DNA of 64,000 bases, taken from NCBI GenBank assembly GCA_035541475.1, contig DATKND010000047.1, forward strand, positions 1 through 64,000. Reading direction: 5' to 3'. The DNA comes from DASUFZ01 sp035541475. GTDB taxonomy: Bacteria > Myxococcota_A > UBA9160 > SMWR01. Positions 60,438 to 64,000 of the stretch are shown one piece after another. The notes under the pieces were generated by a model. The model saw nothing but the letters and a program-made list of their open reading frames with translations, was not told the DNA's origin and searched no databases. Made by a program: the position numbers and the translations under genes. Within the stretch, counting starts at the first letter, position 1, and every line of letters begins with the position of its first letter.

Positions 60438-61283
60438 TCAGGTCTCCGTGCCAGGCAGCGAGAGGCGCAGGTCGCCGCCGGCGCGCAGGTCGTCCTGACG
60501 CGCGCGCATGGCCGTGTTCCACGGATCTCCCGCCGGCGGCAGCACGTAGAAGCGGCCCTCGCGCACCGCCTCGAGCGCGCGCACCGCGATCACATCCGGG
60601 TCGATGCCGGTCGCGCAGCCGGCGCGCAGCGCGCCCTCGACCAGCTCGCGCTCCGGGCTCGCGCCCCCGCTCGCGCCGCCCGGCTGGTTGCGGCGGGACT
60701 CGCCGATGCCGGTGCGGATCATCTCGGGGCAGACGACCGAGACACCGACCGGCGCGCTGCGCGCGCGCAGCTCGAGGTGGAGCGACTCGGCGAGCGCGAG
60801 CACCGCATGCTTGCTCATCACGTAGGGCGCGGCGAAGGGAGTCGCCGTCAGCGCGGCCATCGACGCGGTGATCAGCACGTGGCCCTCGCCCTGCGCGAGC
60901 AGGCGCGGCACGAAGGTGCGGAGCCCGTGCAGCACGCCCCACACGTTGACCGCGAAGACCCACTCGTAGTCCGAGAGCGGCGCCTCGTAGGAGAGCCCGC
61001 CCGCGAACACGCCGGCGTTGTTGCACACGAGGTGGACCGCGCCGAAGGCGTCCTCGGCGCGCGCGGCAAGCGCCTCGAGCTCGGCGGGCCGCGAGACGTC
61101 GGTCACGACCGCCAGCGCTTCCGCGCCCTGCTTCTCGAGCTCGCGCGCGGCCTCGGACAGCGGCGCGGCCTCGATGTCGGCGAGCACGACGCGCATGCCC
61201 GAGGCGGCGCAGCGGCGCGCGAGCGCGCGCCCGATGCCGCTGGCCGCGCCGGTGACGACGGCCGTGCGATTTCGGAGCTCCAT
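60438..61283 (-). CDS. Short-chain dehydrogenase/reductase
   Basis: 281 aa, ATG 61283. Rossmann motif TGAASGIGRALARR, NNAGVFAGG, catalytic Ser in ITASMAAL and YVMSK (the YxxxK pair), then VCPEMIRTGIG. An Asp after the second strand (LADIEAAPL) points to NAD(H). The stem-loop between its Shine-Dalgarno and the DUF1501 gene is listed separately. Substrate unknown; it is probably functionally linked to the LLM enzyme. Confidence 0.92.
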   Translation of the reverse strand: MELRNRTAVVTGAASGIGRALARRCAASGMRVVLADIEAAPLSEAARELEKQGAEALAVVTDVSRPAELEALAARAEDAFGAVHLVCNNAGVFAGGLSYEAPLSDYEWVFAVNVWGVLHGLRTFVPRLLAQGEGHVLITASMAALTATPFAAPYVMSKHAVLALAESLHLELRARSAPVGVSVVCPEMIRTGIGESRRNQPGGASGGASPERELVEGALRAGCATGIDPDVIAVRALEAVREGRFYVLPPAGDPWNTAMRARQDDLRAGGDLRLSLPGTET

Positions 61284-61286
61284 GAC

Positions 61287-61309
61287 GCGCCTCCTCGAGA
61301 GAGAGGCGC
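61287..61309 (-). promoter_or_regulatory. Stem-loop covering the SDR ribosome-binding site
   Basis: Read on the minus strand, GCGCCTC, a 9-base loop and GAGGCGC precede ATG 61283 by 3 bases. The SDR Shine-Dalgarno, GAGGAGG, lies in the loop/3' arm, so pairing would hide it. A TACAAT sequence just upstream could be a -10 box. Control by this structure is inference. Confidence 0.35.
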
Positions 61310-61326
61310 ATTGTATCAGCGCCGGC

Positions 61327-62841
61327 CTAGGTGAATCGCGGCAGATTCGCGAAGGCGATCAGCGGATCGAGCTGCGAGCCCGAGCCGAGGCCCTGGCCGG
61401 GCAGCACGGTGTTGAAGGTGCCGGTCTGATTGTGCAGCGCGAGGTAGTTGAGCACGATCGCCTGCGCGAGCAGGTCCACCTCGTCGCTGATGCGCGTCGC
61501 CGCGGTCTCCACGTTGCCGGTGGCACGGAACCAGCCGACCTGGTTGCCGGCCGGACCGAGCGGCGGGCGGCCGTCCGGGTCGAAGACCAGCATGAACGTG
61601 GCGGCCGTCGACGAGTTGTCGCCCGCCCAGCCGAACTTGCCGCGGCCACCCGTCGAGTTGTCGATCTGGCCGTTGGCCGAGAGCGAGCCGTCGGAGAGCA
61701 CGTAGATCGCGATCGGCGTGTTGAGGCGCGCCGCGTACTCGAGCACCGCGCCGATCGACTGGCCCGCGTTGAAGTCGCGGCCCTCGCCGGTGGCGCGCGT
61801 GCCGTCGTGGTAGTCGTAGCCGCCGAGCTCGATCGTCCCGGCGCCCGCGAAGCCGTTCACCACGAGCTTCATGACGGACGCGGTCCCGCGGAACTCGTTC
61901 GTCTGCAGCTCCGCGGCCGTGAAGAGGCTGGTCGGGCTGCCCGTGATGATCGGGTCGGCGAGCGGGTTCAGCGCGTTCGGGTCCCCGAAGGTCTCGACCA
62001 GGTGCGTGGTGTCGCGGAAGGCGCACTGGATCAGCTGGGAGACCAAGGTGCTCTCGTTCATCAGCGCGACCTTCTGGTCGCTGATGTTCTGCGCGGCCAT
62101 CATCACGGCAGAGGCGTCCGCCGGGTTCGGCAGGATCTGGATCAGCTTGCCCGTGTCGACGAGGCCGGTCGCGTCCGACGGTTGGTTGATCTTGGTCGGC
62201 CGCACGGTCGGGTCGATCATCGACGCCGGCGCCGCCGAGTTGCCGCCGGAGTCGGACGCCTGCGTGCCGATCAAGGTCACGAGCTGGCCGTCAGCGCCCG
62301 CCTTGTGGATCCCGTACATCGGATTGTGCGGGTTGTTGCCCGTGTCGTTGTCGGACTTCGCGCAGAAGACCGCGCCGTTGACCTTCGCGCGCGTCGTCGC
62401 GCTGCTGCGCGCGCGGATGCCGCGCAGGATCGCGCTGTCGGCGTGGAAGACGAGGCCGAGCTCGGGGTCCGCATTCGCGGGGTTGCTGACCGGAGTCATC
62501 GCGGGCGGGATCCCGAGCAGGCCGTAGCCGTCCTGTGTCAGCGGGTCGAGCTGGCCGCCCTGCTTGCCGACCATCACGTTCGAGCCCGCCGTGTTGGCGC
62601 CGCCGGCGAGGTCGAAGACGATGAACGGAATGCGCCCGGTCGGCGTGAAGCCGGCGTCGCATGCGAGCACGTCCGCGCGCGCCTCGGACGAGCGGAAGAA
62701 CCCGGCGATCGATGGGGCGATCACGATGGCGGAGCCGGTGATCAAGCCCTGCGCCAGGAACTGGCGCCGGGTGACCGGACGCGGATGGTCCAGGTGCAGG
62801 AACGGCGGGAAGCCGGGCTCGGGGTTTCTTCGCTTGCTCAT
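61327..62841 (-). CDS. Tat-exported DUF1501-like protein
   Basis: 504 aa from ATG 62841. Twin-arginine signal: VTRRQFLAQGLITGSAIVIAPSIAG. It follows the DUF1501 sulfatase-like pattern with FIVFDLAGGANTAGSNVMVG, LGGYDYHDGTRATGEGRDFN (His-containing), AIYVLSDGSLSANGQIDNST. It probably folds in the cytoplasm and is exported by Tat, and acts at the cell surface. It is adjacent to the LamG-like protein, a usual pairing for such genes in environmental bacteria. Substrate unknown. Confidence 0.78.
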   Translation of the reverse strand: MSKRRNPEPGFPPFLHLDHPRPVTRRQFLAQGLITGSAIVIAPSIAGFFRSSEARADVLACDAGFTPTGRIPFIVFDLAGGANTAGSNVMVGKQGGQLDPLTQDGYGLLGIPPAMTPVSNPANADPELGLVFHADSAILRGIRARSSATTRAKVNGAVFCAKSDNDTGNNPHNPMYGIHKAGADGQLVTLIGTQASDSGGNSAAPASMIDPTVRPTKINQPSDATGLVDTGKLIQILPNPADASAVMMAAQNISDQKVALMNESTLVSQLIQCAFRDTTHLVETFGDPNALNPLADPIITGSPTSLFTAAELQTNEFRGTASVMKLVVNGFAGAGTIELGGYDYHDGTRATGEGRDFNAGQSIGAVLEYAARLNTPIAIYVLSDGSLSANGQIDNSTGGRGKFGWAGDNSSTAATFMLVFDPDGRPPLGPAGNQVGWFRATGNVETAATRISDEVDLLAQAIVLNYLALHNQTGTFNTVLPGQGLGSGSQLDPLIAFANLPRFT

Positions 62842-62861
62842 GGCGTCCTCGTTTCGCGCTC

Positions 62862-64000
62862 CTAGTGCATCGACACCGCGGCGCTCGCGAGCACCGCCGT
62901 GCACTCGCCCTTCACGATCGCCTGCGTGCGCTCCGCGTCGCAGGGCGTGCCGAGGCACGACGCGACCAGCGTGTCGACGAGGCCCGATAGATCCGCGCGC
63001 ATGTCGGTGAGCGACGGCTGGACCGTGAGGCCCGAGCCGACCATGTGGTTGTAGAGCGCGTCCGCGATCTGGTTGCGGTTCACCGTGTTCGGCGTGGCAG
63101 CCGCTCCGAACACCGCCACCGGCTCGGTGGTGAAGGGGAAGCTGCCGAAGAAGGTGGTCCGCAGCGGCGCCGATTCCACCAGGGCGTCGCAGAACTCGAG
63201 CGCCAGCTTCGAGATGCCGACCTGCTGCGACGACACGAACGAGCGCACGTCGAAGGTCGACGGCAGCTGCTGCTCGAGGTCCTGGTAGGCCGCGTCGATC
63301 GCCGGCACCAGCGCGCTCACGCCGGTCACGGACGCCATCGACTCGCGGATGCGCGCGTAGTCGCGGACTCCGTAGGTCGGCCGCGCGGTCGGGTCGAGCT
63401 GCACGACCGCCGGCGGCGGAACCGGCTCGGTGATCACGTTCTGGAAGCCGCCGAGGTCCTCGAAGACGATGTTGAACTCGTCCGTCGCCGGGTCCGGGCC
63501 CTTCGGGATCACGGTGCAGCGCTGACTCAGCACCGTGCGCGTGTCGGTGATCGGCGTGTCGAGCGTGACGAAGCCCTGACCCGTCGGCGCCAGGGTGCCG
63601 TTGACCGCGATGCGCACGTGCGCGAGCTCGTAGCCGCTCGGCTGCGGCGTGTGGAAGATCGGGTTGCAGAACATGTAGCTGGCGTTGTCGAACTCCGAGA
63701 CCTGGAACTCGATCGAGCTGCCGGGCCCCGCCCAGTGGCTCACGTCGAAGTTCATCGAGATCCGCTTGCCGACGCCCGCGTTGAAGTTCTGAACGATCTG
63801 CGCGTCGGTCAGCGCGCGATCGTAGATCGCGACGAAACGCACCTGGCCCTTCCACTGGCGGTCCTGCGTGATCTCGTTGCCGAGCGCGAAGGTGAAGTTG
63901 CGGTCCCAGTTCCAGAGGCGCGGCGGCGGCGACACCGGGTCGACGTCTTCGGTCCACTTTCCGTCCACGTTGATGCGGCGGCCGCGCAGCGCGTCGTAGG
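62862..64000 (-). CDS. LamG/concanavalin-like domain protein, partial
   Basis: The gene continues past the right edge; the N-terminus is not visible. The visible start reads INVDGKWTEDVDP, then the LamG end FTFALGNEITQDRQWKGQVRFVAIYDRALTDAQI. It continues with SMNFDVSHWAGPGSSIEFQV (a carbohydrate- or protein-binding beta-sandwich style) and then an unassigned helical C-terminus (KLALEFCDALVESAPLRTTF, IADALYNHMVGSGLTVQPSL). It is likely extracellular. It lies upstream of, and in one direction with, the DUF1501-like gene (20 bp). Confidence 0.72.
   Translation of the reverse strand, partial: YDALRGRRINVDGKWTEDVDPVSPPPRLWNWDRNFTFALGNEITQDRQWKGQVRFVAIYDRALTDAQIVQNFNAGVGKRISMNFDVSHWAGPGSSIEFQVSEFDNASYMFCNPIFHTPQPSGYELAHVRIAVNGTLAPTGQGFVTLDTPITDTRTVLSQRCTVIPKGPDPATDEFNIVFEDLGGFQNVITEPVPPPAVVQLDPTARPTYGVRDYARIRESMASVTGVSALVPAIDAAYQDLEQQLPSTFDVRSFVSSQQVGISKLALEFCDALVESAPLRTTFFGSFPFTTEPVAVFGAAATPNTVNRNQIADALYNHMVGSGLTVQPSLTDMRADLSGLVDTLVASCLGTPCDAERTQAIVKGECTAVLASAAVSMH

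Overview
The window is a very GC-rich (roughly 70%) chromosomal stretch from a Gram-negative bacterium. It encodes a TonB-dependent receptor, a complete Mla-type lipid transport operon, several lipoproteins, a probable PEP-CTERM protein and Tat-exported proteins. Hopanoid genes, a wax-ester/DGAT acyltransferase, CoA-ligase/CaiB clusters, GTG/TTG starts and 1-20 bp gene overlaps fit a myxobacterial-type ('deltaproteobacterial') or Binatota-like lineage. No rRNA or tRNA is present to fix the taxon, so this placement is inference.

Layout. 1-20 kb is ordinary dense genome: a partial sulfatase, a TonB receptor, a small outer-membrane-type protein, a GT-C-like membrane protein, two lipoproteins and a membrane-fused spermidine-synthase-like protein. 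A minus-strand operon follows (small Cys protein, acyl-CoA ligase, enoyl-CoA hydratase, D-aminoacylase-like amidohydrolase, two small exported or membrane proteins). It is divergent from a plus-strand CaiB / amidohydrolase / hemB operon.

20.2-33.0 kb is an accessory island. It opens with a frameshifted glycosyltransferase and a quinone oxidoreductase. Next is a module of an XRE regulator, a shared operator/promoter region, a zinc-ribbon GIY-YIG-like protein, groES, groEL, a WS/DGAT acyltransferase and a coupled 74-aa protein. Two paralogous sigma-region-2-like small proteins follow. The rest is largely decayed: pieces of a histidine kinase, an IS21 istB, a LuxR regulator, a methyltransferase and a cyclic-glucan-synthase/alcohol-dehydrogenase junction, with an intact alpha/beta hydrolase and a basic coiled-coil protein among them.

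33.0-44.4 kb is a tightly packed hopanoid operon carrying its own isoprenoid supply: dxs, hpnD, type 2 IPP isomerase, a TetR regulator, hpnC, hpnE, squalene-hopene cyclase, hpnH with an extra C-terminal domain, and a lipase-maturation-factor-like membrane protein. It can lead from pyruvate plus G3P, via IPP/DMAPP and squalene, to hopene and adenosylhopane, with the intermediate MEP-pathway and prenyl-transfer steps supplied elsewhere.

44.3-57.6 kb holds a conserved membrane protein and a cupin, an alcohol dehydrogenase, a DUF4239 protein, two small lipoproteins, a Ybh-type ABC exporter (HlyD, two separate ATPases, two permeases) and an Mla operon (STAS-MlaE, MlaF, MlaD, auxiliary lipoprotein). 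57.6-64 kb is all minus strand: a seven-repeat PEP-CTERM-like protein, a luciferase-like oxidoreductase, an SDR, a Tat-exported DUF1501-like protein and a partial LamG-like protein.
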